Shown one piece after another: positions 44,998 to 56,840 of a stretch of DNA of 64,000 bases. The notes beneath the pieces were generated by a model. That model did not search any database, had not been told where the DNA came from, and saw nothing but the letters and a program-made list of their open reading frames with translations. Position 1 is the stretch's first letter. Each line of letters starts with the position of its first letter. Source of the DNA: Coniella vitis. Lineage: Eukaryota; Ascomycota; Sordariomycetes; Diaporthales; Schizoparmaceae. The stretch lies in contig WUJK01000007.1 of assembly GCA_011317545.1 (NCBI GenBank), positions 186,001 to 250,000 on the forward strand, given 5' to 3'. The translations under genes and the position numbers were made by a program.

Positions 44998-46362
44998 ATG
45001 GCTGCTGCCGACCTCACCATCACGGGCTGGACCACCCGTGACGTCCGTTTCCCCACGTCGCTCGACAAGACGGGCAGCGATGCCATGAACGCGGCAGGCG
45101 ACTACTCGTCGGCCTACTGCATCCTCCAGACCTCGGACGCCAGCCTGACGGGCCACGGCATGACCTTCACCATTGGGCGCGGCAACGACATTGTCTGCGC
45201 CGCCATCGACCACGTCGCCGACCGCATCAAGGGCCGCAAGCTGGCCGACCTCGTCGGCACCAACTGGGGCAAGACGTGGCGCCACCTCGTCAACGACAGC
45301 CAGCTGCGCTGGATCGGCCCCGAAAAGGGCGTCATCCACCTCGCCCTGGGCGCCGTCGTCAACGCCGTCTGGGACCTGTGGGCCAAGGTCCTCGGCAAGC
45401 CCGTCTGGCGCATCGTCGCCGACATGACCCCCGAGGAGTTTGTCGCCTGCATTGACTTCCGCTACATCACCGACGCCATCACCCCCGACGAGGCCGTCGC
45501 CATGCTCAAGGAGAGCGAGGCCGGCAAGGCCGCCCGCATCCAGGACGCCGAGAACTCGCGCGCCGTGCCCGCCTACACCACCTCGGCCGGCTGGCTGGGC
45601 TACGGCGAGGACAAGATGAAGGCCCTGCTGCGCGAGACCCTGAGCAAAGGCTACCGCCACTTCAAGCTCAAGGTCGGCGGCAGCGTCGAGCAGGACCGCC
45701 ACCGCCTGTCCATTGCCCGCGAGATCATCGGCTACGACAAGGGCAACGTCCTCATGGTCGACGCCAACCAGGTCTGGTCCGTGCCCGAGGCCATCAGCTA
45801 CATGGAGCAGCTCAAGGAGTTCAAGCCCTGGTTCATCGAGGAGCCCACCTCGCCCGACGACATTCTCGGCCACAAGGCGGTGCGCGACGCCCTGCGCCCG
45901 CACGGCATCGGCGTCGCCACGGGCGAAATGTGCCAGAACCGCGTCGTCTTCAAGCAGCTGATTGTGAGCGGCGCCATTGACGTCTGCCAGATTGACGCCT
46001 GCCGCATGGGCGGTGTCAACGAGGTCCTCGCCGTGCTGCTCATTGCCAAGAAGTACGGCGTGCCCATTGTGCCGCACTCGGGCGGTGTCGGCCTGCCCGA
46101 GTACACGCAGCACCTGAGCACCATTGACTATGTCGTTGTCAGCGGCAAGCTGTCGGTGCTCGAGTACGTCGACCACTTGCACGAGCACTTTTTGCACCCC
46201 AGTGTCATCAAGGATGGATACTACCAGACCCCTGTGGAGCCCGGCTACAGTGTCGAGATGAAGCCCGAGAGTATGGATCGCTATTCCTTCCCCGGTGAGG
46301 AGGGTGTGAGCTGGTGGAGGTCAGAAGAGGCAAAGCCCATCCTGGAGGGTGAGAAGATCTAA
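44998..46362 (+). CDS. LGD1: L-galactonate dehydratase (enolase superfamily; fuconate-dehydratase-like)
   Basis: Single exon, 454 residues, start at the ATG after a CACC stretch; an in-frame upstream extension is low complexity. The enzyme removes water from L-galactonate, the second step of fungal D-galacturonate (pectin) breakdown. Enolase-superfamily residues are all visible: K223 and K225 (KLK), metal ligands D255 (with N257), E281 and E310 (GEMC), and the base H360 (PHSGG). The sequence matches fungal Lgd1/GaaB closely in blocks such as TSLDKTGSDAMNAAGDYS and LRWIGPEKGVIHLALGAVV. Bacterial and animal L-fuconate dehydratases (ENOSF1) share the fold, so fuconate activity is the alternative. 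It stands alone; other pathway genes are not in the window. Confidence 0.94.
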   Translation: MAAADLTITGWTTRDVRFPTSLDKTGSDAMNAAGDYSSAYCILQTSDASLTGHGMTFTIGRGNDIVCAAIDHVADRIKGRKLADLVGTNWGKTWRHLVNDSQLRWIGPEKGVIHLALGAVVNAVWDLWAKVLGKPVWRIVADMTPEEFVACIDFRYITDAITPDEAVAMLKESEAGKAARIQDAENSRAVPAYTTSAGWLGYGEDKMKALLRETLSKGYRHFKLKVGGSVEQDRHRLSIAREIIGYDKGNVLMVDANQVWSVPEAISYMEQLKEFKPWFIEEPTSPDDILGHKAVRDALRPHGIGVATGEMCQNRVVFKQLIVSGAIDVCQIDACRMGGVNEVLAVLLIAKKYGVPIVPHSGGVGLPEYTQHLSTIDYVVVSGKLSVLEYVDHLHEHFLHPSVIKDGYYQTPVEPGYSVEMKPESMDRYSFPGEEGVSWWRSEEAKPILEGEKI

Positions 46363-48652
46363 AGAGCCGCATGCCCTCCAGTGGATGGGTGAACGGGGTG
46401 GATGACGGACCAGACGGTCGTCAAAAGACCGCCTCCGGTTGTCTGCGGTTTCAAGCCCTCGCAGCTTGCCTGACTGACTGACTGACGGATCGGATGGCCT
46501 GCGATGTGTAAAGATGTATATAAAAGGGTGTTGGCAAGGAAAGCAAGCAAAGCATGGGATGGGAAGCATGAAAAGGGATACTGAAACTTTTTGGGTTGTG
46601 AGTATACCTCCCCCAATATTAAACAGGGAAATCTGTCGAATGATTTGATGAAGAAAAAAACAAAACAAAAGAGGAGGTTCGGCTAGCGATTCATAGGGCC
46701 GTTCCGCGAGGCAACGATGGCATCTCGTATAGGTCTGTCTGTTTCTTTGATCAACAGCGGCTATTCCTGACAGATATAGAGATAGTATCAGTAGTTGAAT
46801 TGATGTTTGATGATTTATGGTCCACAAAATACTTTTTGATATATCAAAGACAATTTGTTGGATGCAGACCTGTCTATTCCTCAAGACAGATTGATTGTGC
46901 AGCTGAGAGATAATCAAGGCGTCAGATGTTGATATGGAAACTACTTGTGAGGTGTGAGAGAAACAAGGCCAGGCTGAACAGGGCTGCAAGACGGACAGAA
47001 TGAATCTAACGTTGAACCCTCATGATACTACGCCAGGCTTACTTATTGCTCATACAAGACCAGCATTGGTTGCTTGGTTACCGTACTAATAAGATACGAA
47101 TACATGTCTGTGTACTCAGCGCATGCTGATTATACGATCCTCGAAGTACATACTCTTTTGCAATCATCATATGATGTAGTGCTTATATATAGTAGCAGCA
47201 TGAACCTGCAGCGCTACCAACTGGTACACACAAAGTATATGAAACCGGGCTAACCAATGTATGAACAATATTTGTTCCTGATCAGCGGTGACCAAGATGG
47301 GAATCCTACTATTTCAGTCGATACCCCATCCTACATAGTATATTATTCGAAGCCATACCCCGTACGTATTCCACGTTCCAACAAACTATTGGCTCGCGCC
47401 CGCTGAGTACTCTGACCATCACACAGACACCACCATCAACAGGGCAAAGCAGGGTTAGTCGCCTGCAATCATCCCAAGCCCTCGCTCGAGTCTATTGTAC
47501 TTTCCATACATGGTTGTCGTACATGAGCTGCTACTACGACAGAAATCCGGCTCTTGCCATGCAGATAAGCAACGTGGCGTCCGTAACATGTGCTTGGCTG
47601 TGCGCCAGTGTAGCACAAGCTTATATTGTCCGGGTAGCAGCACCGGGCAGATGTAAGATACCTAGTATGTGTATGCAGGCTGGAAGATGCGGCCGTGGAA
47701 TGACGCGCTGGGATGAGACTCTGGAGGGGTGAATGCTACGTGACGATAAGAGCTCTACGCCCGCCCAGCTGAGGGATTCCATATAATCTTCTTGTCTGCC
47801 CAAAGAGTGTGTGGATGAAGAATGATGTGAGCAAAATGCTACCCAGCCTGGAAAGTGTCGAAAGTTGTTGGATCAGCATCCCACCACCATTTTCTCAAGA
47901 CAAAACTGATAGCCTGTCAGTCAACGGGCTATCATAATAGTATGTCAACATGCCAACATGTCAAGAAGGGTTTCGTTATAAAAAGGAAATTATCACGATG
48001 CAGTCGACTGACTCGGTGCGTCGAAGCCAATTTGCGTCCAATAAACGACCAGTCCAGATTGCATGTGGCTACACGCGGGTATGTAGGGATGCAGACCAGT
48101 TCAATATTGGCCCATGTGTGAGAGTAAAGGCGACCAAAAGTGAAGAAAACGATGGGCTGAATAGGAATATAATAGTCTTTATCTTGGTCGAGGTTGGTAC
48201 AAATGTGCTATCCAATAGCATAACACCTTGCCATGTACCTAGGTACCCAGTCAAGGAGAAAAAAAAAGCACCTACGTGCTTAGTTACCGAGGCTAGTGGG
48301 TCTGCAGGGGCGGCATAGCGCCCAAGCCACTCAAGTACTATGGCACTATAGTATGTAGAGACAAACGCCTGCGACCGGGGGGATTAGCGCTGGTGGCCGC
48401 CCAACATTGGGCCCCAGCTTGCGCGCCTACATACTAATCGGTCTCCATCGATGCGCCCTGTACAGGCTCGTCAGTCACGACTGTTCCAATTTCGCAGGTA
48501 GCGAGCGGCAGCTAAGCTCTGCGGACGACCAGCCACGCCCGCCACGCCCGCCACGCCCGCCAGCCTTTGCCTGGCTTGTCTTTTCTTCATTTCAAGATTG
48601 GGCGCCCACCGACAACAATGACAGGGCTGCTGTGCCCGAGCCGTTGGCGACC
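46363..48652. other. Intergenic region between dehydratase and Zn2Cys6 factor
   Basis: 2.3 kb, AT-rich from about 46590 to 47400. A TACATAGTA motif lies at 47332 and a 12-bp palindrome GTACCTAGGTAC at 48235-48246. CCACGCCCG units repeat at about 48533-48562 upstream of the transcription factor. No gene found. Confidence 0.5.
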
Positions 48653-48723
48653 ATGGAGCATCTCGAGACGCAGGTCAGCGACCTGAGATCATTCCTACCG
48701 GGCTCGCTCGTCGGCCCCTCCGC

Positions 48724-48759
<36 letters not shown>

Positions 48760-51700
48760 CCACCACCACCACCACCATCACCAGCACATTCTCTCCTCGG
48801 CCAGCGCCTCACCCACAAACGCCCCTGCTGCGACTATGCTGCCGACTATATCGACGACCGTGGGAGGACTGAGTGGTGGTGGAGAAGGAGGAGGCCACAG
48901 CAGCAGCAGCATCACCACAAACACAGCCGGCAACAACCCCAACTCCAACTCCGATAACCACGCTCGTTCCTCCCACGCCTATGCTTCGACCACCGCCAAC
49001 AGCGACAACAACTACAACAACAACAACAACATGGCCACGCCCTCGCCGGCTGCGTCCTCGACTCCACGCCATTTCAGCGCCCGCAGCCACCACAACCACC
49101 AAAGGCTCCAATCCCCTGGCTCCGCGGGCCTCGGTCCCAATCCGGCCTTGCCATCCGCATCCTTGTCCTCGCCCGCGCCAGCCGCAAAGCGCAAACCAGC
49201 CGATGCTGTGCCCGACGATGGCGCCCAGAAGCAGCATCGCAGCAAGAGAAACCGGGTAAGTGCGTGTGCTGGTTCGTGAAGTCTGATAAAACTTGGCGCC
49301 AGGAGAAGGCTGACCATGTCTTGGTGGCTGCTGCCGCTGCTTGCTGTTGTCGTTCACTAGTACATCTCGATTGCTTGGTATGTGCTGTTCTGGCCCATCG
49401 CATACACTGCCTCTCTGCTTCTCCGTCTCGACTGCGGCTACACAGATGACGCCGCTGACTTGTTCCTGTTCCTTGCCCCTTCCATAGTAACGAATGCAAG
49501 CGCCGCAAGATCAAGTGCAATGGCGAGACACCCTGCCAGAGGTGCGGCAACCTCAACTTGCAATGCCTCTACGCCCCGAACTGCTGCTCCAACCACTTCA
49601 AGGACTCGGACGAGTACAAGTCCATGAACGACACCCTCGCCCTGCTGCAAGAGCAAATGGAGGCACTCCAGCGGAAAGTCAGCGACCTGCAACAAGAGAC
49701 GATGCGCCTTGCCCCGCTCCACGACCGCATCCTGCCTCCTCCCTCCACGAGCACGAGTGTCGGCCCGTCGCCCGGCACGCCCACGTCTTCTGTCCTCCTT
49801 CAGCATAGTCACCAGCAGAAGCCAGACCACAGTACAAGTCGCGCACCAGCACGGTATCGCGGCCCCACGAGCGCATCCGCCCACGTCAATGTCGCAAAGA
49901 ATACCCTCTACACCATGGGCTGCATTGGCCCCGAGGCGAACGAGGCACAGGACTATACCGCGCTAACCTTGGAAGACGACACTGCCGCCCGCTCTCCCCT
50001 CCCACGTGCGCCGTCCGACGCCGGCTTTGTGCAAGCATCTCATGACCCGCTCTGGGAGTATGACCGCGACGAGATGATCAGGCTATGCAGAGTGCACGAG
50101 GAAGAGGTGGGCATCATGTACCCCGTCGTGAATATCGAGGACGTAATAAGCCACGCCGTAGACCTGGTGGATCGGATGGAGGCGGCAAGAAAGTATGGCG
50201 CATCCACTGCAGCCCGCAGTCTGGAGGACGAGTTCAGCGACATCAAAACGCTCGAGCTCAAAATCATCATGTGTTGCGCCTTGGTGGTCGAGGAGCACGG
50301 CTACAGCACCAAAGCCACGCAGCTGTGGGATAGCATCCAGCACACGACCAATGCGCTGCTCATGAGCGAGCCCAGCGATGTGACCAAGCTGCCCTTTTTG
50401 GCTCTTGTTGGTGGCTACCGCTTCCTGGCGAATGAAGAGGTGCTCGCGTGGCGGGTCATGGGCCAGGTGGCGCGGCTGTGTCTCGAAATGGGTCTGCACC
50501 GGCGCGATGGCATTGCCAAGATTGCCGGCGAGCAGGAGCGCAAAAACGCAATCAACACGTTCTGGTCGGCCTATGTGCTCGATCGGCGGTGGAGTTTTGG
50601 CACAGGTTTCCCCTTTGTGGTTCACGATGACAAGATTGACCCTGGGTTGCCATGGCCTGTAGGTTACTATCCCCATTGTTTATCGGGTCTAAAGAAAGCA
50701 AAAGCAAAAAAAGAAAGAAAAAAGAAAAGGCAAAAAGAAAGGGGGGGCTCAAATACTCACATGCTTTTCTGCTAGGAAAACTACCCTTACCTGACCTGTC
50801 TGATTACCATTTCGAAGCTGACGTCCAAGATATGGCGACTGGTGGACTATTTCGACTCGGTGCTCATTCGAGACCTCAAGCGCGAGGACTTTGAGAATTT
50901 GGACCAAGAGATTCTTGACTGGTACGAGACTGTGCCGGAGAGCATCAAGATTAGCAGCCTGGGCAATCTCATTCCCAGACCGGGCACATCGACGTACAAT
51001 ATTGAACGTTTACAGATTTGGACTCGTCTGCGGTTGAACCAGGTATGTGACTTGTGGTGTCCAGTGTGCCCTGCTACTACTACTTACTGGCTTCTGTGTA
51101 TGCTAATTCTCGGTGGGCAGGTCCGGATCTGGCTCTATACACCAGTCTTGCACACAGCCTCGAGCATCTCCCAAAATAGAGAACTGGCACAGCGGGTCGT
51201 CGGTCTTGCCCAGGACACGATCCAATACTTGAGCCTGCTCAACAACAACAGCGTTGTGTACCACCGCATCCAGGTCTTTTACCACCACTTTCTCACCTCG
51301 GCGATTGCCGTCCTCTTCCTCGCCTCGACGCATGCCCCCGTGGCCTTTAGCTCCATGTGCCGCGAAGAATTCCACATGGCCCTGGAGCTCGTCAAGCACC
51401 TGTCGTCCAAGAGCTGGGTGAGCCAACGCCTGTGGCGGACGGTCAAGAGCCTCCAGGCGTATGCGCCGAGCCTGGGCCTGCAGCTGGACCAGGACGGGGC
51501 AGCAGCAAGACAGGATCGTGGCTCGTCGTTGGCTGTTGCGGGCATCGCACCGCAGAGCAATGGTCACGGCGTTATGGATACCTCGCACCGTAGCTCGGTC
51601 AGCAGCGGCGGGCCGCTTTCGGCTTCGAGTCCCGGGTTGACACCCGGCTACGCACAGCACAATCACTCATCGAGCCGGGTCGGCAGTCTGACCCCTCATG

Positions 51701-52023
51701 CGGGAAGGAATCCACCACTCTCAACAACAACAAGGAGTGGTGGTGCAGGTGGAGGACAGGCACAAGGTCAAGGACAGTCTGCGCCTTCGCCCGACGACGC
51801 GAATAACGGCCGCCGGCTGCAGTCAGAGATGTGGAGAATGTTTGAAGGGTTTGCGAGCGGTGCTGCCCAACAGGGCACGGGCACGGGCACGCACTTCAAC
51901 GGGGCAGATGACTTCTTTGGCGGGCAGATGGGCGACTACTCGACTGGTGCTGGTACTTCTTCTCTTGGCGGTGGAAGCGTCGACAATGATGGCGTGTATC
52001 AATACATGAAAGAAATGTTTTAG
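48653..52023 (+). CDS. Zn(II)2Cys6 fungal transcription factor
   Basis: Five exons: 48653-49255, 49361-49377, 49488-50658, 50776-51042 and 51121-52023, giving 986 residues. Residues 1-200 are low complexity, with about eleven glutamines followed by a histidine run. The zinc cluster is C207-x2-C210-x6-C217-x5-C223-x2-C226-x6-C233, the canonical spacing. Its first cysteine is made only if the 17-nt microexon (YISIA plus TG) is included, because without it exon 3 opens with a stop. A short coiled coil (about 250-280) follows, then the fungal-specific regulatory domain (about 375-700), with LKIIMCCALVVEEHG, ARLCLEMGLHRRDG and a FWSAYVLDRRWSFGTG block. The C-terminus is Ser/Gly/Gln-rich. Target genes are unknown. 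Its position downstream of the pectin-pathway gene does not prove a link. The start is the first true ATG in frame. Confidence 0.92.
48728..48785 (+). repeat. CAG then CAC repeats in the Zn2Cys6 gene
   Basis: About eleven CAG triplets encode glutamine and are followed by CAC/CAT triplets encoding histidine. In-frame and probably length-variable. Confidence 0.85.
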
Positions 52024-52360
52024 AAGACAGTACCGAGGGGGTTCCGGTCTTGCTTCCAAAAAGAAAAAGGGGGGAGGGGGGCTATCGACATTAATCACCA
52101 CGGCGTCATGGTTATTCATCATCAATGCATATATAACGGACGGCGGGAATCACTGGAACGTCAAGCCGAGCCAAGCGAAGCGACATAGCAGGGGGGATGG
52201 ATGTATTATGATTTGTTTTGAGTGTGTTATCATTACTACTGTATTTCTACCAACTGATAAAGCATCGTTTATGATCTCTTGGCCCGACCTGGCCTGCATC
52301 ACCTCACTTACTACCTACTCCCAGGCATCTCGACTGGCTTCAGGATGGCGCAGCACGCCA
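52024..52360. other. Convergent intergenic region
   Basis: 337 bases between two stop codons. G-rich near 52069-52081, otherwise nothing recognisable. Confidence 0.55.
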
Positions 52361-54937
52361 TCAGGCAACGAATGGCCGATCCCTGGGGTCCAAGCAGAGA
52401 CTCCCCTCGTGGATGATCTCGCCAGGATGCCAGCCTCTCTCCACCGCGCGATCAAATGCATCGCGGTAGTAGAGCAAGACGCGCGCTTCGGTCTTGCACT
52501 CCAGCACGGGCTCTGGGGGGGACCTCGTCCCGTGCTCGTCGCCGCCATCAACAGCGGCCAGGTGGTGCAAAGAGCGGGTATACCGGCGCTCGGCCTTGTG
52601 GGCGGAAGCCGTCGGCGTATGGCTGCTGCTGCTGCTGCTGCTGCTCCTCCCGCCAGCAGGCATATCCGAGCGGTCTCGGATCCTGTCCGCGCGCCGCTTC
52701 GACTCTGCTATGTCCCGGCGGGCGCGGGCAAAGGCTTCCGAGACGGTCCGGAGGAGAGGGTGGCTGATTGGTTGGTGGTCTTTTTCTTCTTCTTCTTCTT
52801 CTTCTTCTTCTTCTTCTTCTTCTTCTTCTTCTTCTTCTTCTTCTTCTTCTTCTTCTTCTTCTTCTTCTTCTTCTTCTTCTTCTTCTTCTTCATGGCCCAA
52901 TGTCCCTGCGGGCCTTGTCCAGGAAACATCCGTCCTCTTGGCACCAGCACCGCCACCGCAACCCCCACGCCGACTACGATCGCCAGCAACGACCCTCGAC
53001 AGATGGCCAAACTCAGTCTCGAGCGCCCACTGCGCATCTCCCGCGGCACTGCCCGGTTGGTGCCGCTGCGAGGGACGGTCCACGACGGCGATGGAGGTGA
53101 TGAGCAAGGTGCGCAGGTTGGGAAACGTGCGGGCGAGGTCGGTGCAGAGCTGGGAGACGCCCGCGGATGCTTTCCGGGCTGCGTCGTGGAGGCTGGCTGG
53201 GTTGTTGTTGTTGTTGTTGTTGTTGTTGTCTTTGGTCTGTTTGCTCTTGGAAAGGGAACAAGATGGCTGGTGGCGGGCGCTAAGCGCGGGTGAGCCGTAG
53301 AAGGGGTCACCGGGAGAGGAGGTGACGGGGGTGGATGATGGGTTCATGCTCTCACTTTCGCCCTCACCACCTGTAGAGGGCAGTGTTGGTGGTGGTGGTG
53401 GTGGTGGTGGTTGGAAAAACGACAAGAAGGCAGCAGATGCCACGGCCACGGTGGTGATGTGGCTGCGATCGCGCGGGTGGACGCAGGGGAGCAGGTCGGG
53501 GGGCACGCGCAGGGCCGCGCGGGCGGTGGTGCGTGCTGCGGTGTAGGCTGCGAGGTAGGCTGCGTCGAGGAAGAGGGTGTCGGTGTGGGGGCGGAAACCG
53601 AGGATTTGCTGGTGGGTGGTGGTGGTGGTTGTGTGTGTGGACTTGTGTGCTTGTGCTTGTGCTTGTTGGGATGGATTGGGGGAGGAATTGGAAGGGGAAG
53701 GGGTTGTGAAGCTGAGTGGGATTGGTGGTATAGGAGGGAGAGGGGACGAGGAGCGTGGAGGAGAGGATGGCTTCCAAGAAGAAGAAGGAGGAGGAGGAGA
53801 GCCAACAACAGAAGAAGAAGAAGCAGCAGCAAAAGTGTGGGGATGGTACGGCCGTGCCGCCGCATGCGTATTTGCAAACCTGAAGAACGACGCCATGTGC
53901 TCCCTATCCAACTCGGTCACGGGCCGAACCCAGCGGGCGTGGATGCGCGAGCACGACACTCGCTGGATGAGGTGGGTGTCCTCCCATGAAGAGCACGCGC
54001 TCCAGCCTGCCAGGGCGCCGCGGGGAGTCGATGCTCTCGACGCCGCGGAAGCCGACGACGACGAAGATGGGTAGCGCAGGTGGTGGATGCGCGCTGGGTA
54101 GTCGATGATGTGGGTGAAATCGGGTGTCTCGACGATGGCGGCGTAGTAGTCTGTGGGCAAGTCGAGGGGCGCGTGGAGAGGGCGGAAGAGGCGGCGGTGG
54201 ATGGACTTGCTGGGGAGGGGCGGCGGTGGTGGTGAATGGCTTGGGCTCATGCTTGATCTATCTGCTGAAGACTGTGTCTCGGGTGAGGAGGAAGCAAGGG
54301 GAGGAGGAGGAGATTGAGAGAAGGACGAGGACGAAGACGGTGCCGTTGCTTTTCCCTTGCCCTTGTCGTCGTGGTGTTGATGTTGCTGCTGCTGCTCAAG
54401 ACGTCGTTCAACCTCATCCACGCGGAACGTCTTGCTCAACAGCTCCTTTGTTAGGAGGCCTTGGACGGGGCTGTCGGCCGAGACGTGGGCCTGCATCCCC
54501 TGGGTGAGTGTCTGTCGTGCAGTTGCCGTTGAGTAGATGGACGAGGTTGGTCGAGGCCCTTCTTGCACGCGGGCTGCAAAGAGATGCGGATACTCTGGGC
54601 CAGCTCTGTCCATGTCAGCACCCACAGCATCAGCATCAACGGTAGCGTTCGTGGCAGCGTCGTCTTGGTGTCTGGGTCCTCCTTGCTTGTCATCATTATC
54701 TCCTTCTTCTTCTCCTTCTTCTTCATGGTCCTCAACCTCACTAGTCCATTCATCATCATCATCAACATTCGTCACTCGGACCCGGTGGGCGGGACCAGGA
54801 TGGAGGACGCCCCTCTCGGGTTCGTCATCTACGTCGTAGTAATCCAGCTCGTCGTCGTCATCGGCGCGAAAGGTCTCGAGGATACGGGCAAAGAGGCTGT
54901 CTGCTTCGACGGCGGGGGGGAGCTTGAATTCGGGCAT
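52361..54937 (-). CDS. Large hypothetical protein with poly-glutamate tract
   Basis: An uninterrupted frame gives 858 residues from the start MPEFKLPPAVEADSLFARILETF; a longer frame starts upstream (55099) but only adds a low-complexity leader. Residues 25-80 are acidic. Ordered-looking segments are RRLFRPLHAPLDLPTDYYAAIVETPDFTHIIDYP... (about 240-300), VRPVTELDREHMASFFRFANTHA (near 340) and ILGFRPHTDTLFLDAAYLAAYTAAR. Another ordered segment is TFPNLRTLLITSIAVVDRP, and the C-terminus ends ECKTEARVLLYYRDAFDRAVERGWHPGE. Between these lie Ser/Pro, Asn and Gln runs and about 35 consecutive glutamates from a GAA repeat. I do not recognise the family. The ordered blocks and length argue for a real gene; function is unknown. 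Small introns within low-complexity parts cannot be excluded. Confidence 0.75.
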   Translation of the reverse strand: MPEFKLPPAVEADSLFARILETFRADDDDELDYYDVDDEPERGVLHPGPAHRVRVTNVDDDDEWTSEVEDHEEEGEEEGDNDDKQGGPRHQDDAATNATVDADAVGADMDRAGPEYPHLFAARVQEGPRPTSSIYSTATARQTLTQGMQAHVSADSPVQGLLTKELLSKTFRVDEVERRLEQQQQHQHHDDKGKGKATAPSSSSSFSQSPPPPLASSSPETQSSADRSSMSPSHSPPPPPLPSKSIHRRLFRPLHAPLDLPTDYYAAIVETPDFTHIIDYPARIHHLRYPSSSSSASAASRASTPRGALAGWSACSSWEDTHLIQRVSCSRIHARWVRPVTELDREHMASFFRFANTHAAARPYHPHTFAAASSSSVVGSPPPPSSSWKPSSPPRSSSPLPPIPPIPLSFTTPSPSNSSPNPSQQAQAQAHKSTHTTTTTTHQQILGFRPHTDTLFLDAAYLAAYTAARTTARAALRVPPDLLPCVHPRDRSHITTVAVASAAFLSFFQPPPPPPPPTLPSTGGEGESESMNPSSTPVTSSPGDPFYGSPALSARHQPSCSLSKSKQTKDNNNNNNNNNPASLHDAARKASAGVSQLCTDLARTFPNLRTLLITSIAVVDRPSQRHQPGSAAGDAQWALETEFGHLSRVVAGDRSRRGGCGGGAGAKRTDVSWTRPAGTLGHEEEEEEEEEEEEEEEEEEEEEEEEEEEEEEEEEEEEKDHQPISHPLLRTVSEAFARARRDIAESKRRADRIRDRSDMPAGGRSSSSSSSSHTPTASAHKAERRYTRSLHHLAAVDGGDEHGTRSPPEPVLECKTEARVLLYYRDAFDRAVERGWHPGEIIHEGSLCLDPRDRPFVA
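52783..52891. repeat. TTC/GAA triplet repeat, about 35 units, coding for poly-Glu
   Basis: Nearly pure CTT/TTC triplets on the plus strand, read as GAA/GAG glutamate codons in the minus-strand hypothetical gene. It is the longest triplet repeat in the window. Long GAA/TTC tracts are known to form triplexes and to be unstable. Confidence 0.9.
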
Positions 54938-56771
54938 GGTGGGCAGTTTCTTTTTTTCTTTTTTTCTTCCTCCAAAAAAAAAAAAAAAAAAAAGGGGATG
55001 CTGCTTACCTCGTGTGTATGCTGTTGGTTGGAATAAAGGCTTCCTGTTTGGTGTTTGATTTTTTGGAAAGCCGCGAGAGTTATGTGTATGGGGGATCAAG
55101 AAAGGTGATACTGACCCGTTGGATCTTGTAAGTTTGATGCTAGAGAACTTGCACGCTTGTGTGTCTAGTGAAGGAAGGGAAAAAGAAAGGAAGAAGACAA
55201 AAGTATGATGTTGATGGCATTTTTATCCCCAAAGTGAGGCAATACAATAATAATACAACACAGGAATGAGAATCCGTCTCCATGTTCAATCGATGATTGA
55301 AAAACAATGGGAACGGATTGTTGTTGAAACACGCGATACAAGTCTCTTTGATTCCATTCCATCATCATTGATTGGGCTTGGTTTGGGGATCAAAGCCATT
55401 GTGTGTTGCTGTCTACCTTGCACTGCAGCGTGACAGGACACCCCATATTGTCTTATCACGACAAAGAAACCTTGGTTGTTATGTTTGCCACAAAGGCATT
55501 CTGTTTCAAGCGTTCAAGCGAGCATACAAGGAAAGCAGGTGGGCCTCTTTTCTTTGATTCCTGCATGTGGTTCGGTTTCACCTGGCTGTACATAGTACTG
55601 TGTCATGTTATGGCCAGCTTCGTCTGCACGCCATGTTCCCTTTTGTGGTGTGGCAAGGCAAAGAGATGCCCATTGGTTAGAAGAGGGTGGGAGCGAGTGC
55701 CAACGTATAGGATGGTGATACCGGGTAGCACAGACTATTGCTGCCTTCTCACGGCAAAATGAACAGAGTGCGAAGTAGTGATGCGGCCGTGAGGTGATGA
55801 AGGAGGCAACTTGCAGAGTTCTCATTGGAAAAGGAGTCCATATGGTGCTTCGTGAGGAGGGATGGTAAATAGCGAGCGGTACTCTACAGTTTCAGCGTCT
55901 ATCCCAGGCAAATTGAATAGTCGAATACTGAGTACTTGGGTGTTACACAGAGACGTGATGAATACCTCATCTTACATGAGTGTATGCACGATTATGTTGT
56001 TGTTCTTGTGCAGAATCGACACTATCTAAAAAGTAAAACAGCCAGCCACTCGAGATACAATCAGGTATACACCCCACAATCCAAGTCTCACTAACACACA
56101 CCTCAAAGTACCCCAGGGCCCTGGGTCGGTCAGTAGCACCGTAGGGCTGACGGCAACGCGTTCCCAGCCATGCGGTGGCACAGTCCGGGGCGGAACAGTC
56201 TGACAGGCAAGAAGAGAGAGAGATTGGGACTGATGCATTCCCAAACGGCGCACTCGGCTCAGCCAGCCAGTCAGTCCACTTACCCCAGATTCTTGTTGTT
56301 ATGTTTTGGATGGCCCGGAAACCTGATCTTCTCCACCAAGCTGATGAATCGAGTGTCCCAGGGGGGGAGGTTATCGAACCTTCACCATGTATGCTTCTCG
56401 GATGTTCGGGTGCTAGGAAGGGTCCGCCAGCGTGATGGTGTGGTGGAGAAATGGTGGGTGTAGGAGGTCTGATTGTGTGTGTATATATACTATGTATAGA
56501 TATATATACACAATACAATACTGAGAGTTGCTTCTTCTTCTTCTCCTCTTCAGTCTTTGTCTCGTGTCATGTTCTCCCTCTTCCACGATTCTGATTGCCC
56601 ATGATGATTCCCCTACCGTCCACGATACCAAACAGGTACACAAAGGAGTCCAAAGAGCGTCCCTCTCCGTAAGAGAGACTCCACTGTTCCAGTGAATAGC
56701 ACATAGTAGCATGGCACTAGATTCCAGGAAGTGGAAACAAGTGTCGAGGCGATTTCCCACTCCTTTTTTCT

Positions 56772-56776
<5 letters not shown>

Positions 56777-56838
<62 letters not shown>
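56777..56838. repeat. CT dinucleotide repeat, about 31 units
   Basis: Pure CT/GA tract in the intergenic region upstream of the desaturase. Its length may vary between strains or be misassembled. Confidence 0.9.

Positions 56839-56840
<2 letters not shown>

Noticed and set aside
44971..46197. 408-codon minus-strand frame opposite the dehydratase
   Set aside because: Mirror frame of a GC-rich coding region; the plus strand encodes a clear enolase-superfamily protein.
46363..52023. A pectin-use cluster formed by the dehydratase and the Zn2Cys6 factor
   Set aside because: 2.3 kb apart with no other pathway gene and no recognisable pathway-specific regulator sequence; adjacency alone is not enough.
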